From Zygnema cylindricum (taxonomy: Eukaryota > Streptophyta > Zygnematophyceae > Zygnematales > Zygnemataceae): a DNA stretch of 64,000 nt. Below are positions 1-11,250 of this stretch, piece after piece; the stretch's first letter is position 1; every line of letters begins with the position of its first letter. The stretch lies in contig JBBHKE010001207.1 of assembly GCA_037447655.1 (NCBI GenBank), positions 329,421-393,420 on the forward strand, given 5' to 3'. Position numbers and translations under genes: made by a program. The notes below the pieces were generated by a model. The model made no database searches. It was not told where the DNA came from and was given only the letters and a program-made list of their open reading frames with translations.

Positions 1-797
1 GGTTAGCCTCAAGTCTACGTTGTCTTCCAGTTCCCTTTAAGTAATGGCACCTCTCCCTTTATTCCCTCTTCCTATTTCCCTGTGGATACCACTCCCCTCG
101 ATCCGAGAATCGGTGCCAAGGTGAACACCCCCAATATTGACTTGGTTTTTGACTTCTTTTACTATCCTTTTAAACCCTTATATTTTTGTGATATTGTTTT
201 GTAGAGTATGAATCTAAACACAGATTCAGGTATCGATAGTGAAAGTCTATCATGCTACCGCCTTTATAAACATAGGCCTCTATTTCGTGTTTTACTAATT
301 GCTGCCTCTGTATAGTCTCACTCTTATAAATCTGAATTAGTGTTTCCCGAATTTCCGAAGACTTAGTTAGACTTAAAAGAGTGATAGCTATGGACTTAGA
401 CACAAATCTAAGTATGAGATGTTTTGTTATAGTGTTTTTATATTCCCAAATTTTCCTATCATTTTCTTCAGTTTTTGGTTCAGTTATAACCCCCACAAGT
501 GGAACCGTGGCTAAGAGCCTAGCTCCCCTCACCATAGGTGTCCCTTTATCCTTCTCCCTTATTTCCCTCTCCACGGTAATGAATTTCCCTTGACCTTCTG
601 TTGCATCTGAACTCCGATTGGTAGCCCCAGATGATTCTCCATAGTGAGCTCCTCCAAAGCCCAGTGGCAGACACCTCACTTGTCCCGAAACAATTCCCTA
701 TAAGTGCTTCTCGAAAAGCAATCCCTCCATCGTAAACTCGTAATAAGTGAAGTCTGTTCTATCGAACATAGGCACCCTAGATGGTGGGCCGATAACC
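1..797 (-). pseudogene. Copia gag fragment, N-terminal part, running off the left edge
   Basis: Reading leftwards from the primer-binding site, the minus strand encodes a decayed Ty1/copia Gag. Its start, of the form ME..EFQVIGPPSRVPMF, closely matches the Gag start of the intact element at 55009. Further left, 679-170 is open and keeps the UBN2-type Gag segment (QLVKHEIEAYVYKGGSMIDF, compare ADQKVKEYVYKGGNMLDF in the intact copy). The frame is lost below about position 230, and 1-170 shows no clear domain. Gag normally forms the virus-like particle around the element RNA. The 3' remainder of this element lies outside the window. Confidence 0.75.
783..797 (-). other. Primer-binding site (half-tRNA iMet type)
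   Basis: Directly abuts the LTR. The minus strand reads GGTTATCGGCCCACC, 14 of 15 bases complementary to the anticodon arm of initiator tRNA-Met (GGUGGGCCCAUAACC). Confidence 0.7.
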
Positions 798-1958
798 TGA
801 AATTCTATGGGCTCCATTGTCACACAAAATTCGCAGGTCCAAAAGAAGCTAATCTAGATAGTGCCGACTCCAATTTGATATAAACCCAAATGACTGACCC
901 CTTGACAATCGAAACCCCAATATAGCTTCACCCTTGTGAAATAACACTTTCTGTGTGCTGAGTTCCACCACCGAATGCAAAGTTAGAATATGAGATTTGG
1001 ACACATTCACCCACTTTGACTTTCCCTAAGAAATGCAGCCATCAAGGCAGGCAAAGACTCTGACCGACTACACCCCTGTGTAGCCTGGAATCCCCTGAGT
1101 CCGCAGCATCAAGAATCACTAAATTTGGTCAACTGAGTTGATTGTTATGGCTGGCCAAAGTTTGCCATTTATACAAGGTGCTCTCTGGGAGTGTTAGATA
1201 CCTACCAGAAATATTCTAAGTCCTAGTCCCTCTCCAAACCCCTTCTACTGAAGTACAGCGCCAATCACAGGACTGTACCGTACATAAAAGTACAGGCGCC
1301 AGAGTACTTTCTGTACGGTAACTGTACGGTAGGACCATACGAGTGACAAATGTCACATCCAAACTTGTTATCTTGCGCTCCGGATATTCCGTAATCCTCC
1401 TGCGCATTTCCACGTGTCATCTGGAGTGGCGGCATCAGAAAACGCCAAGGCGGCCATTCCGGAATCTCGGCAACCACCATGGCCGTCGATTAAATTCGGT
1501 ATTCATTCTTACTCGTCGAAAATATGTGTGCGGTATTTGTTTGCCGTCGAAACAAATGCGCGGTATTAGTTTCGCGTAAAGCGTAATACTCTAAACTGTA
1601 TCTATGTACTAAAGATCTATTTGCGCCGTTAAATGAATTCGTCTACGCATACATATTTATATAATTATCAAACCCTATATGTCCTAGCATTAGTCCTAGA
1701 CTAAACGGACAAAGCTAACGGCTACATTGACGGACGGCAGGTTCCAAGATCAATTCCTGGGTCCGTCAATACTTTTGGTAAACCCATCTATTTTCTGCTA
1801 CCTGTCTGCTACAAAGCTTTAGGTAGCCATGGCTCTATCACCCTACCCAGCCTTCAGTGACTACAACAAGTGTGGGGGCTTGGAGAAGGGAGTTAGAGGC
1901 AGACTACCTCTACTCTTTTTCTATCTAGTAAAGACCTAGAAATACCCAAATATTAACA
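798..1958 (-). repeat. 5' LTR of minus-strand copia element
   Basis: The plus-strand text starts TGAAATTCTATGG and ends TATTAACA. It shares the family layout with the LTRs at 49596 and 54990: the CCCCTGAGTC block, a GTACGG-rich promoter-like zone, the tRNA-like module at about 1700-1769, an ATGGCTCTA block and a final AGACCTAGAAATAC. The PBS lies immediately to the left, so this is the 5' LTR of an element that extends past the window start. The ORF fragments inside it are not genes. Confidence 0.8.
1727..1769 (+). other. tRNA-like hairpin module inside LTR (antisense to the LTR)
   Basis: Nine-base arms TTGACGGAC and GTCCGTCAA enclose a T-arm/B-box-like segment (GGTTCCAAGATCAATTCC). It lies downstream of an A-box-like AAAGCTAACGGCTAC. 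The same layout recurs in other LTRs of the window. Pol III activity is not demonstrated. Confidence 0.45.
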
Positions 1959-2288
1959 CGAGGTTTAGGTGGAGGAGGTGAACGAGGGATAAAAGGCGAG
2001 GATGCACGACCGGACATGGTTATTAAATGAGAGGGAGAAGCATGGGATGTGATAGAGGGAGAGGAAGGGGGAAACGGGAAGGAGGAAAGAAATCCATGGG
2101 AAATAGATGGTGGAACCTTTTTTTTTTCACTTGTTTGTGTGTGTCAGCTTGTGTGTGTGTGTGTGTTCTTAGCATTAGGGTTTGAGGTGTGTGTAATGTT
2201 GGTGGGGGTGAAGGGGTTTCTGCCGTGGAATGGAAGGGGAAGGAGCTTAAGGATTACAGAAGAAGGTCGCACCTAGGATGTCGCCCAT
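1959..2288. other. No gene seen: purine-rich DNA and a (GT)n tract
   Basis: Spacer between two copia elements. It has a purine-rich plus strand (GAGGGAGAAG-type runs) and a GT-rich tract near 2130-2165. The short ORF across it looks like a by-product of this composition. Confidence 0.6.
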
Positions 2289-2327
2289 GTGCGTGCGGTT
2301 GGCAGCGACCGCAGGCCGGATTTGGAG

Positions 2328-2530
2328 GTATATGTTTATGGGGAGCAGATGTTATCGCGAAGTGAAGGAGGAAAAGACAGGACCCGGAGGTACATGTTTA
2401 CGGGGAGTAGATGTTGTCGTGAAGTGATGGAGGAAAAGATAAGATCCGGAGGTACATGTTTACGGGGAGCAGGTGTTGTCGTGAAGTGATGGAGGAAAAG
2501 ATCCGGAGGAACATGTTTACGGGGAGCACG
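2328..2530 (+). repeat. Tandem minisatellite, unit about 60 bp, 3-4 copies
   Basis: Units carry TACATGTTTACGGGGAGCAG followed by TGTTGTCGTGAAGTGATGGAGG and AAAAGATAAGATCCGGAGG. They begin near 2329, 2390, 2453 and 2509, and the last is cut off by the copia LTR at about 2531-2535. Units differ by small indels, for example a missing ATAAG in the third. Confidence 0.8.
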
Positions 2531-2534
2531 TGAT

Positions 2535-3421
2535 TGAAATTTTGAGGTCTCCATTGACCCACAGAATGAGCAGCCTATGTAAAGCCTTTAGGATAATATT
2601 TGCCCCTTCCACTTTCTCACTGAATAAGTGCTGCCCAGGCACACAAATTTTCTGACCACCCTCACCCTTGTGAGGACAAGACTCCCTTGAGTCAAACGCA
2701 AAAAGAATCACTGAATTTGCTCCCCTGAGCAGTAAGTTATGGCTGGTCAAAGATGACCTTAATAGTTATAAGCTCTCTTAGAGAGAGGTACCTAAATATC
2801 ACTAAGTCTTAGTCTGCCTACTCACGACTACCTACTACTAAACCCTAGTCCAATAGGAACACTATATAGTACAAGAAGGTTCAATAGGAGATGTACTTAT
2901 TGTACGACCATTGTACGACATGGTCTACAAGGTGACAACTGTCAAATCGGGAGCCACGGTTCCTCCTCCCATCTTCTCCGGTATCAAATAATGTGGCGCC
3001 ACCTGGCATCGCGTGACGCTATCTCCAAATGACGCCAAAATCTCACTTTGCGTGGCAGCTACAATGGCGGTCGTCCGATCAAAATTTATTTTTCACGGTT
3101 CAGATTCGCGTACATGCATGAATTGCTTCTTTTGGTTAGTTTGGTGTTAATTAGCTGTTGCGTTAATGTTTATATATCTTTGAAACCCGTCACGTGTATC
3201 GTTTTGATAACGCCTTAGTTGTAATATATACGACTATATTGACGTCCACAGACCCAGGTTCAAATATGGACCTAGGCAACATTTTAGTAAAATATCCTCT
3301 ACTTCAAAAACTGCCACTTTCTAAATATGGCGGCAGCCATGGCGTGCCTTTGATCCTCACTCTCTTTCTTAAAAGTAAAACTAAAATAGAGAAGTGAACT
3401 ATTAATTACCTCTTTTCAACA
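2535..3421 (-). repeat. 3' LTR of decayed copia element
   Basis: Pairs with 7984-8869. It contains a B-box-like GGTTCAAATATGG at 3258-3270 and an A-box-like CCTTAGTTGTAATAT about 45 bp upstream of it. Confidence 0.85.
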
Positions 3422-3436
3422 CTCCCCTTAATTCCT
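3422..3436 (-). other. Polypurine tract of copia element
   Basis: CTCCCCTTAATTCC on the plus strand reads GGAATTAAGGGGAG on the element strand, immediately before the 3' LTR. This is the expected site of plus-strand priming. Confidence 0.75.
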
Positions 3437-3446
3437 AGTCACTTTT

Positions 3447-5034
3447 TTATTTTAATCCATCGTTGTCTCTGCAATAAATTAACTTAGGGGAAGGCACTGG
3501 TTTTGTCACCATGTCTGCAATCATTTCTCTATCAGTTTTATGAACCAGTTTAATAATTTTATTTTCAACCTTCTCTCTGACAAAGCTTAGTCTAATATCC
3601 ATATGGTTAGCTTTGAAGTGATGTTTCGGATTAGCTGCAATAGAGATAACAGCTTGATTATCACAAAAAACATTTTGAGTTACAGACTTCATGAACCCAA
3701 GTTTTTCAAGAAGAGATTTAACCCACATTAATTCTTTGGTGGCAGCAAAAGAAGCCATGTATTCAGCCTCTATAGTGGACTGAGCAACTACTTTTTGTTG
3801 CTTGCTACTCCAACAACATGCACCGGATCCAATTTGCAACACATATCTAGTCGTACACCGCCTTAAAGGCACATCTCCATAACTGGCATCACACTCCAAC
3901 AACATGCACCGGATCCAATTTGCAACACATATCTAGTCGTACACCGCCTTAAAGGCACATCTCCATAACTGGCATCACTCCAGGTGGTGATGTCAGTGTG
4001 CTCCCCTCCCAAATGCAACCATAATTCCCTTGTCCCCACCAAATACCTCATCACCCTTTTGGCAGCCTCCCAGTCTCTCTTTCTTGGTTCATTTAGACTT
4101 CTACTAAGGACACCTACAGCTACAGCTATATCCGGACGGATACAGTTCATAAAATAAATTAAACTGCCTACAATCTCCGGATAAGGGATATTTTCCATAA
4201 ATTTTCTTTCTATCTCATCCATCTCATCATTAATGATCAATATTCCTCTCTCTTCACTCCTTTAAACACTTTGTTCAAATCCATAGTAGTAGTAAATCTG
4301 TTTGCTTTTCCCATCTGAAATTTTTCTAGCATATTACCGATTGCTTCTTTTTGAGTGAGTCTTATAATTTTATTCCCTCTATCTCTCTCCATATGAATTG
4401 CCGAAATACACTTTGCTTCGCCGAGATCTTTCATATCAAAACTGCTTCTAAGATCCCGTTTTAATTTGTTAATTTTATCTAAGGACTTGCTTAAGACCAA
4501 CAAATCATCCACATAAATAACAATAAATATCACTCCATTGTCATCCTCAAATAAATATATAGAGTGATCTGAACTAATTCTGATATACCCGAAACCGGTC
4601 AAAAATTCGTCTAGCTTTATATTCCATTGTCGCGGGGCTTGCTTAAGCCTATATAGTGATTTTATCAGTTTACAAACCTTGCTTTCTTCCCCACTTTCCA
4701 CGAATCCTTCCGGTTGCCTCATGTAAATTTCTTCTTCTAACTCTCCGTGCAAAAAGGCCGTTTTAATATCCATCTGGTGTATTTCTATATCCTCCGCTGC
4801 GGCTATACTTAAAAGGATTCTAACAGAAGGAAATCTGACTACAGGTGCAAAGGTTTCTTCGTAGTCTATCCCCTCTTTCTGAGTATAACCTTTTGCAACT
4901 AACCTAGCTTTGTACCTCTCAATGGTATTATCGGGGTTTAATTTAAGTTTAAAAACCCACTTACATCCGATCGGTTTTCGGTCCGGTGGACAATCTACCA
5001 ACTCCCATGTATTGGCTTCCATGATAGAGGCCAT
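3447..5034 (-). pseudogene. Copia pol: reverse transcriptase and RNase H, frameshifted
   Basis: 5034-4237 encodes most of a copia RT. It starts ME.NTWELVDCPPDRKPIGCK, continues with ERYKARLVAKGYTQ and MDIKTAFLHGELEEEIYMRQ, and has YVDD followed by LLVLSKS as the catalytic motif. 4240-3863 and 3905-3447 continue into RNase H (SSKQQKVVAQSTIEAEYMAS, then DNQAVISIAANPKHHFKANH). The C-terminus ends just before the polypurine tract. The frame breaks at about 4237 and about 3900, where an 84-bp segment is duplicated in tandem. The mRNA could not give a continuous polyprotein. Confidence 0.9.
3807..3976. repeat. 84-bp tandem duplication inside RNase H
   Basis: The block starting CTCCAACAACATGCACCGG and ending CATAACTGGCATCAC occurs twice in direct succession, almost unchanged. 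The intact element has it once. Confidence 0.85.
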
Positions 5035-5198
5035 TTCTTCATTTATAGCTGTGATCCACCGGCTACTTTCTGGGGTGTTTATAGCCTCTTAGTATGTCCG
5101 AGGTTCATTCGGGTGAGACATCTTTGTGAGTTGGTTATTTACTTCTCTTTCTTTAAGTCGTTTACTACTTCTTCTTTCCCCTTCAAAATCGGAAGTCG

Positions 5199-5530
5199 CT
5201 ATAGAAGGCATCCATGGGTTTCGTTTAGGAAGATTTTCAGCTCCCTTATCTTCCAATTCCGGTGTCTCATTAAAATCCTCATCGGTTTCCACTTCGTAAT
5301 GTGGCGTTGCATCGGATATTGTCCTTTCTTCCTCTTTTGGTAGATCTGCAAATTTTCCTTTTTCTCCATTTTCTTTTTCTTCATTTTCAAAGTCAAAGTC
5401 AGAAAACTGGTCCGTTTCAAATCATATTTTGACTTTTTTATTATATTTGAATGGATCAATGGACTTCACTTCATTCATCGCCACTATGTGTTTTACCAAA
5501 ATTATATCTCTCTTTTTCAAATCATATGTT
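5199..5530 (-). pseudogene. Copia pol linker between integrase and RT, decayed
   Basis: The minus strand keeps the Glu/Lys-rich linker of copia polyproteins. It starts at the segment matching IILVKHIVVMNE.KSIDPFK of the other copies near 5520-5450 and runs to the RT start, with stops. Upstream of it the sequence switches abruptly to LTR sequence. Confidence 0.7.
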
Positions 5531-5870
5531 GAAAGTTATGTATTTTCTCGGTCTTAATAAGAAAAATAAAAAAAAGAAATAAAACAAAGGCAGTCTGCTT
5601 CTCGCTCCACTCTCCAGTCCCCATACTTGTTGTAGTCACAGAAGACTAGAGAGAGAGCTAGAACCATGGCTGCCTATGCTGTCTAAGGTGACAGAAAACA
5701 GGCTTCTACTTAATCTGTACCAAAATGACTGCCGGCTCCGGGATTTGATCCTGGTATCTAACTTCTGTTAGATTGACCGGTATGTGACAACTTTATCCTG
5801 TAGACTAGGATCAGTGCTAGGACATATAGGGTACGATAGGTATTTAAATAAATACAGGGCAAATATTCCA
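5531..5870 (+). repeat. Partial copia LTR embedded in pol, opposite orientation
   Basis: Plus-strand order is TATTTTCTCGGTCTTAATA, then GGCAGTCTGCTTCTCGCTCC, GTTGTAGTCACAG, ACCATGGCTGCCTATGCTGT, the tRNA-like GGGATTTGATCCTGGTATCT and TTTAAATAAATA. This is the order of the LTR starting at 60390. It replaces the integrase C-terminal region of the host element, and no second LTR border or target duplication is visible. Confidence 0.75.
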
Positions 5871-6780
5871 TTAAAGATCTATTCACTCTTTCTGCTACTC
5901 CATTTTGTTCCGGATTATAGGGAACAATTTTCTCATGATGAATTCCTTCTTCTTTAAGATATTCTTCAAATTCCCTTGAGGTGTATTCTTTCCCATTATC
6001 ACTTCTTATCTCTTTTATTGAGGCTTCATGTAGCTTTTCACTCCATACTTTATACTCTTTAAAACATCTTAATATCTGTGACTTATGTTTGAGAAAGTAT
6101 ACCTTCGTGTATCTAGACCAATCATCTGTGATAGTTAACATCCATCTCTTCCCCCCATGTGAAGCATACCTAGCAGGTCCCCAAACATCAGTGTGAACTA
6201 GATCTAATACTTTCTCTCTCCTAAATGTCGTTGCCTTTGGAAATGGATGTCCATGAATCTTCCCTTGGGCACATCCACTACAATCATCAAAGGTCTCATC
6301 ATCCTCAAAAGTAATACCCTCCACAATTCCTTTTTTCTTCATTTTCTTTAATCTATCTAGATGCACATGCCCCAACATTTTATGCCAACGCATCATCTCA
6401 CTTTCACACGAGTAGAGAACACTCTTTTCATTGCAAAGAACAATTCTGAACATTCCTTGATTGCCCTTCTCAGCTATGAAATAAACCTCATTATCAAAGC
6501 TTGCTGTGAAGATTCCTTTCCTAGTTCCTGTTTCAAACTCCTTTTCATCTAGGACAACTGTTGAGACTAGGTTCTTGCTAAGCTGTGGAATGTAAAGAAC
6601 GTCTAAGAGTGTTACGATTGAGGCCTTTCCATCAACTAGAACCTTGAAGTCAACAGTTCCAACAAGACTTGTGGTTTCTACTCTACCATTTCCGTACTCT
6701 ATCTCAACTGTTGGGATCTTTCTCAATTTAGTGAACCACCGCTTATCTTTGCAACATATGCATTGAAACCCTTGAGTTTA
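5871..6780 (-). pseudogene. Copia pol: protease end and integrase core
   Basis: On the minus strand 6726-5880 reads through the protease tail (MRKIPTVEIEYGNGRVETTS), the HHCC zinc-binding region (WHKMLGHVHLDRL, then CSGCAQGK) and the integrase core. All three acidic residues are visible: Asp in LVHTDVWGP, Asp in IRSDNGKEYTS and Glu in PEQNGVAERVN. The frame then enters the partial LTR. The protease active-site segment sits near 6780 and is interrupted. Integrase would insert the cDNA into chromosomes; this copy is broken. Confidence 0.88.
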
Positions 6781-6886
6781 TGATCCACCCATCCTCGGGT
6801 GGATCCCTCTTACCTCCGAAAGCACACTTTTGTCTACGTGGAATGTCGACATGTTTTTCAGTGTTTTTCGGATAAAGAAGAAGCTC

Positions 6887-7983
6887 CTATTCTGGTTCTG
6901 TTTTTTCTTCCACTTCCTCATCATGAACTTGAGTCAGGGAAACATTTTTCTTTCCTCCATCCCTTGTGGTTACTTGACCATCTTTCAGTCGAAGAAGTGC
7001 AAGTTTGACACAATCTGCCATATATTGTCCCGGTTTCTTGCAGAAGTGACATAATCCTCCTCGAGAAGTTCCTCTCCCCTCTCTATCAAATCTGCCACCT
7101 CTTTGTCCTCTTCCACCAAAGTTTTGATAGGGATCTTCCCCTCTCTCCACATCACGCTTTTGCCAATCAGCTTCTGTAGACAATGCTAGAACACTTGGAC
7201 TCCCTCTCCTAAGCTCTATGGTGCTTTCTTTCACTAAAATCATTCCCACTGTGTCATCCCAATTCCAATTGCTATCTCCTATGTCCTGCAATCAGTTAAT
7301 GATATTCTCATACTCTTCAGGTAGTTTCATCATAAATGTGTTCACTCTTTGTCTCTCAGACTATAAGTTAGCTGCACTCTCTAACTCTCCAAATAATGCT
7401 CCTAAATCATTGCAATAATTATTCATACTTCCTCCTTTATAAGTATAAGCTGCAGTCTTATTTTCCGCCAACTGTTGTTGCTGCAATGATCAACTCTTAT
7501 ATTTGTTAACTAGGGATATCCAAATCTGAGATGAAGATTTGACATGCATAAGGGGAATGGCAATGCCCTTTGCTACACTTTTAAGAATTTAGAGCGTAGC
7601 AACCTTGTCTTTGTAGTTCAACTTTTAATACTCTGATCTCTCGGTCTGAACCCTTGTCGACGTTGCTGGTGGTGCTGCTGCCGGTATCGCCTTCGGCAAT
7701 GGTGTCACTTGAGTTGCAACTTCTCCTTTTTCTCCTTCCATGACAATCTCCTCTCCTTCCTCATCTTCATCCTCCGTGATGGTGGCAGCTGCAATACCAA
7801 CTGTAGAGGCGGAGGTGCCAGAAAAAACGTGTCCCTCCAAATCCAGGTGGAGGTGGGCATCGAATTTGTCCAGATATTATGCCCCATGGATGCTTCTCAA
7901 ATATTTATCCCTCCATCATTATATCCCAATAAAAAAAGTCTGATCCATCAAATATGGGCACCTTAGAGGGTGGGCCCATAACC
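6887..7983 (-). pseudogene. Copia gag with zinc knuckle, decayed
   Basis: 7291-6887 keeps the Gag C-terminus: a UBN2-like end (DIGDSNWNWDDTVGMILV), an Arg/Gly-rich stretch and a CCHC zinc knuckle (CHFCKKPGQYMADC). The N-terminus, rc of 7983-7625, keeps a GPP..VPIFDG-like start and an acidic stretch (EDEDEEGEE). Stops and frameshifts separate the pieces. The start inside the LTR is followed by an in-frame TAA here, unlike in the intact element. Confidence 0.85.
7969..7983 (-). other. Primer-binding site, 15/15 match to iMet anticodon arm
   Basis: The minus strand reads GGTTATGGGCCCACC directly downstream of the 5' LTR. This is the exact complement of GGUGGGCCCAUAACC in plant initiator tRNA-Met. 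Confidence 0.8.
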
Positions 7984-8869
7984 TGAAATTATGTGGTCTC
8001 CATTGACCCACAGAATTTGAAGCCTATGTAAAGCCTCTAGGATAATATTTTCCCCTTCCACTTTCCCAATGAATAAGTGCCGCCCAGGCACACAAATATT
8101 CTGAGCACCCTCACCCCTGTGAGGATAAGACTCCCTTGAGTGAAATGCAAAAAGAATCAGTGAATTTGCTCCCTGAGCAATAAGTTATGGTTGGTCAAAG
8201 ATGACCTTTATAGTTACAAGTTCTCTTAGAGAGAGGTACCTAAATATCACTAAGTCTTAGTCTGCCTACTCACAAATACCTACTACTAAATTCTAGTCCA
8301 ATAGGAACACTATATAGTACAAGAAGGTTCAATAGGAGATGTACTTATTGTACATCCATTGTACGACATGGTCTACAAGGTGACACCTGTCAAATCATAA
8401 GCCATGGTTCCTCCTCCCATCTTCTCCGGTATCAAATAATGTGGTGCTACGTAGCACCGCGTGACGCTATCTCCAAATGACGCCAAAATCTCACTTTACG
8501 TGGCGGCTACTATAACGGCCGTCTGATCAAAACATATTTTATACGGTTCAGATTCGTGTACATGCATGAATTGTTCCTCTTCGTTTCTTTGGTGTTAATT
8601 AGCTGTCGCGTTAATGTTTATAAATCTTTGAAACCCTTCACGTGTATCGTTTCGATATCGCCTTAGTGGTTAATATATACGACTATATAGACATCCACAG
8701 ACCCAGGTTCAAATCTGGACCTAGGCAACATTCTAGTAAAATATCCTCTACTTCAAAACTGCCACTTTCTAAATATGGCGGCAGCCAAGGCGTGCCTTTG
8801 ATCCTCACTCTCTTTCTTAAAAGTAAAACTAAAATAGAGAAGTGAAATATTAATTACCTCTTTTCAACA
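7984..8869 (-). repeat. 5' LTR of decayed copia element
   Basis: Pairs with 2535-3421. It carries A-box-like CCTTAGTGGTTAATA (about 8661) and B-box-like GGTTCAAATCTGG (8706-8718) on the strand opposite to element transcription, about 40 bp apart. Confidence 0.87.
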
Positions 8870-10600
8870 CATGTGTACCAATGGTACACGACCAATATCG
8901 TGCAACTTTCCTCGCGAGGAGGGTATCTTCACACTGGATGATGTGCGCTATTGCTTCGCGGATCTGAAAAAGTGAAGTATCCAACGACCAAGAATTAAGC
9001 TTACATCATTGGAGCCTTCCGACAACATTTTTGTATTGATACTTTGTTTGACAAAAAAAAAGGTACGGTTTTGTAAAAAGTTGTATGAAAACGTACGACT
9101 TCTAATAACGAACCCCACTTTTCGTCTAATGGAATTCTACTCTAATTCCATGTACGCGGTAATTTTGCGGGATAAGAAAAACATGGTACAATTATATTGC
9201 CCGCTAGATTCTATGAAATATATTTGAGCCGTCGGGAAGTCGGGATCGATTTGTCCAATTTGTGAATTGATCATCATAAAAATATCGACGTGTAAAACCG
9301 CAGAAGATTTTTTTTTTCACATGTTTTTTTTACCGCGCACTTTTTTCCGGTTTGTTTCTATTGACAACGTGGTGCACCGTGATTGGTTGAGCCGTGTCCT
9401 CCAATGGACCCACCTCTTGGGTCATCGCGCAAAAATTGCGATTTTCCAAAAAATCCTAAAGAATGTGTTTTTTGAGCTAATAGAAAGCATAGGCTTAAGG
9501 CGTCTTTTTGTTGAAATCGAGAGTCTATGGTTCTAGTGTCACGATACAAAAAGTTAAAGGACTCTTAGACACGTGTCCTCACATACAAGTTATCTAAGCT
9601 AACGGCAAGGTTCCATTAGGGGAAAAATGACCGTGTTTACTGTAAGCTGTACTGTTTCGTACAGTGCCGTACCTAAAAACAAAAATGTCAGAAAAAGAAG
9701 GCTACTGAATGAGGGATTTGACTCTCCATGTTTATGGGCGTTAATGTGGACTATCGGATGCATAATCGGATATGACATCGTATGACACTTTCAGTTCGCA
9801 ACAAGTGACCCGGAATAGGTCAATTCTCAACACCTGAACGAATTGCATCATGCCTCGTTGAAAAGTTATCTAAGTTCCACGACGAACGCGCGAGCAGGTG
9901 GGTACACGTTGCATATGACATGCGCCTTCTGCCAGGGAGGATGCGAGGCCATCGGAAGCCGCGAGAAAATCTTTGACGTCGGATATTGTTTCACGCGTCT
10001 GCCGCCATCCACTAACCATTCTAATATCTCCCTACGCTTTTACAGATCATAAGTTTCGTCTGCCCATACAGATTTTATTAATTAAGTCGTACGCGTCACT
10101 TTTTACTTTTGTTGGTAAAAATGTGTGGTCACAATTTGTTTTCAGAGATTCTGTAAAGATTACAAGAATCACATTCATATACTACGTGGACCAATCAAAC
10201 TGTGTAATGCAAATAGAATGTCGGTTACTGACCCGACACAATGGAACGGTCGTTTCAGTAAACGAATTTTCGACGTTTACTGCGATTGCCTTATGGAACA
10301 ACGCTCTAAGGGTACCTCCCCATGTATTAAAGTATCTACTTTTCTCTGTCTTTTTGCCCTAAAATTCAGGGAACTTTGAAAAATACTTTAGACGTACAAG
10401 AAAATAATTCTTACCAAAGTAAAGTGAACGCCAATTCATACTTTGGATGTAGGGCGTGTTTGTCGTCATGTGAACGCATTTTGACGTTGTCCCCTATTCG
10501 ACCCCCGGGCAAAAGAATCTAGCCCAAAAAAAAACTTCAACCAAAATCACCTCGAGGAGGTGATTTTAGTTCAAGTACCGCCCAAAGAGCGAATGAAAAA
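8870..10600. other. No gene seen; dispersed repeat fragment at 8876-9230
   Basis: 8876-9230 (GTACCAATGGTACACGACC, GCTTCGCGGATCTGAAAAAG, CCCACTTTTCGTCTAATGG) has a diverged copy at about 31478-31760. The last motif also occurs near 14312 and 63009. The rest of the segment is unrecognised and rich in GTACG. ORFs here are short and show no domain. Confidence 0.55.
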
Positions 10601-10619
10601 TGACCCACGCACGCGCCAA

Positions 10620-11250
10620 AAGAGTGGGAAAATTTTTGGACGAGGGAGAGTCCAGAACTACTTTTCTCCGTGCCCGTCACGTGCATGTACGCAAAATAAT
10701 TTGCAGGGGTCTCGGACCTCCACTTTCATTAATGGGGTCCTTTGCAAAATTTTGCGCCGTCGTCGCCTCTCCCCTCTCCCTCTCACACTATAGCCTTAAT
10801 CTCACACTATTTAGAATGAGACACGACAATATTGGTATAAAATGAAAGATATTTTAAAAACATTATTTTTGAAATTTTTTAGGTTTTTTTTAATGGCAAA
10901 TCGAGTGAAAAAAGTCGCAAAAACGAAATTGGGAAACCATGGCGGAAAGATCTTGAATCAGTGACGTCGACGCTGTCACGAGTGAGCGAGATGTCACAAT
11001 GTCACCAAAGACTAAACGTCTACAATTTCACAAAAATATAGACGCCTACCACTGTCGTTGTTTTTGTTGGCGTCACTAGTTTTGTAGTCGCCTTCAATCG
11101 TCACAAGATGTAGTTACGTCTACAACTGTCACATGTCAAAGTTCCGATTTAGTTTTCGCACATTGGGACGCTCTTCAAAGTAGTACGGAGAATCTTCACT
11201 ACAGTCCAAAATACTTTATCAAAGTACCGATTACATGGGGACGTACCCTA
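10620..11250 (+). repeat. Left arm of a long diverged inverted repeat
   Basis: Matches the reverse complement of about 14730-15350 along its length, in order. Landmarks: GCATGTACGCAAAATAATTTGC, TCTCGGACCTCCACTTTCA, GTCACGAGTGAGC, CAATCGTCACAAG, GTCTACAACTGTCACATG, GCACATTGGGACGCTC and GATTACATGGGGACGTACCC. Divergence is considerable, so it is old. Confidence 0.65.

Larger units (their letters stand above)
2535..8869 (-). mobile_element. Decayed full-length Ty1/copia retrotransposon, two LTRs, minus strand
   Basis: LTRs at 2535-3421 and 7984-8869 (887 and 886 bp) start TGAAAT and end TTCAACA. A polypurine tract (rc of CTCCCCTTAATTCC) lies just inside the left LTR and a perfect half-tRNA PBS just inside the right one. 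The internal region carries gag, protease, integrase, RT and RNase H in copia order, with many frameshifts, a tandem duplication in RNase H and a partial LTR replacing part of pol. The flanks do not give a clean 5-bp target duplication (CACGT/CATGT-like at best). Confidence 0.9.

Noticed and set aside
2328-2530. Regularly spaced repeats resembling a CRISPR array
   Set aside because: Units are contiguous with no unique spacers, and the context is eukaryotic. It is a minisatellite.
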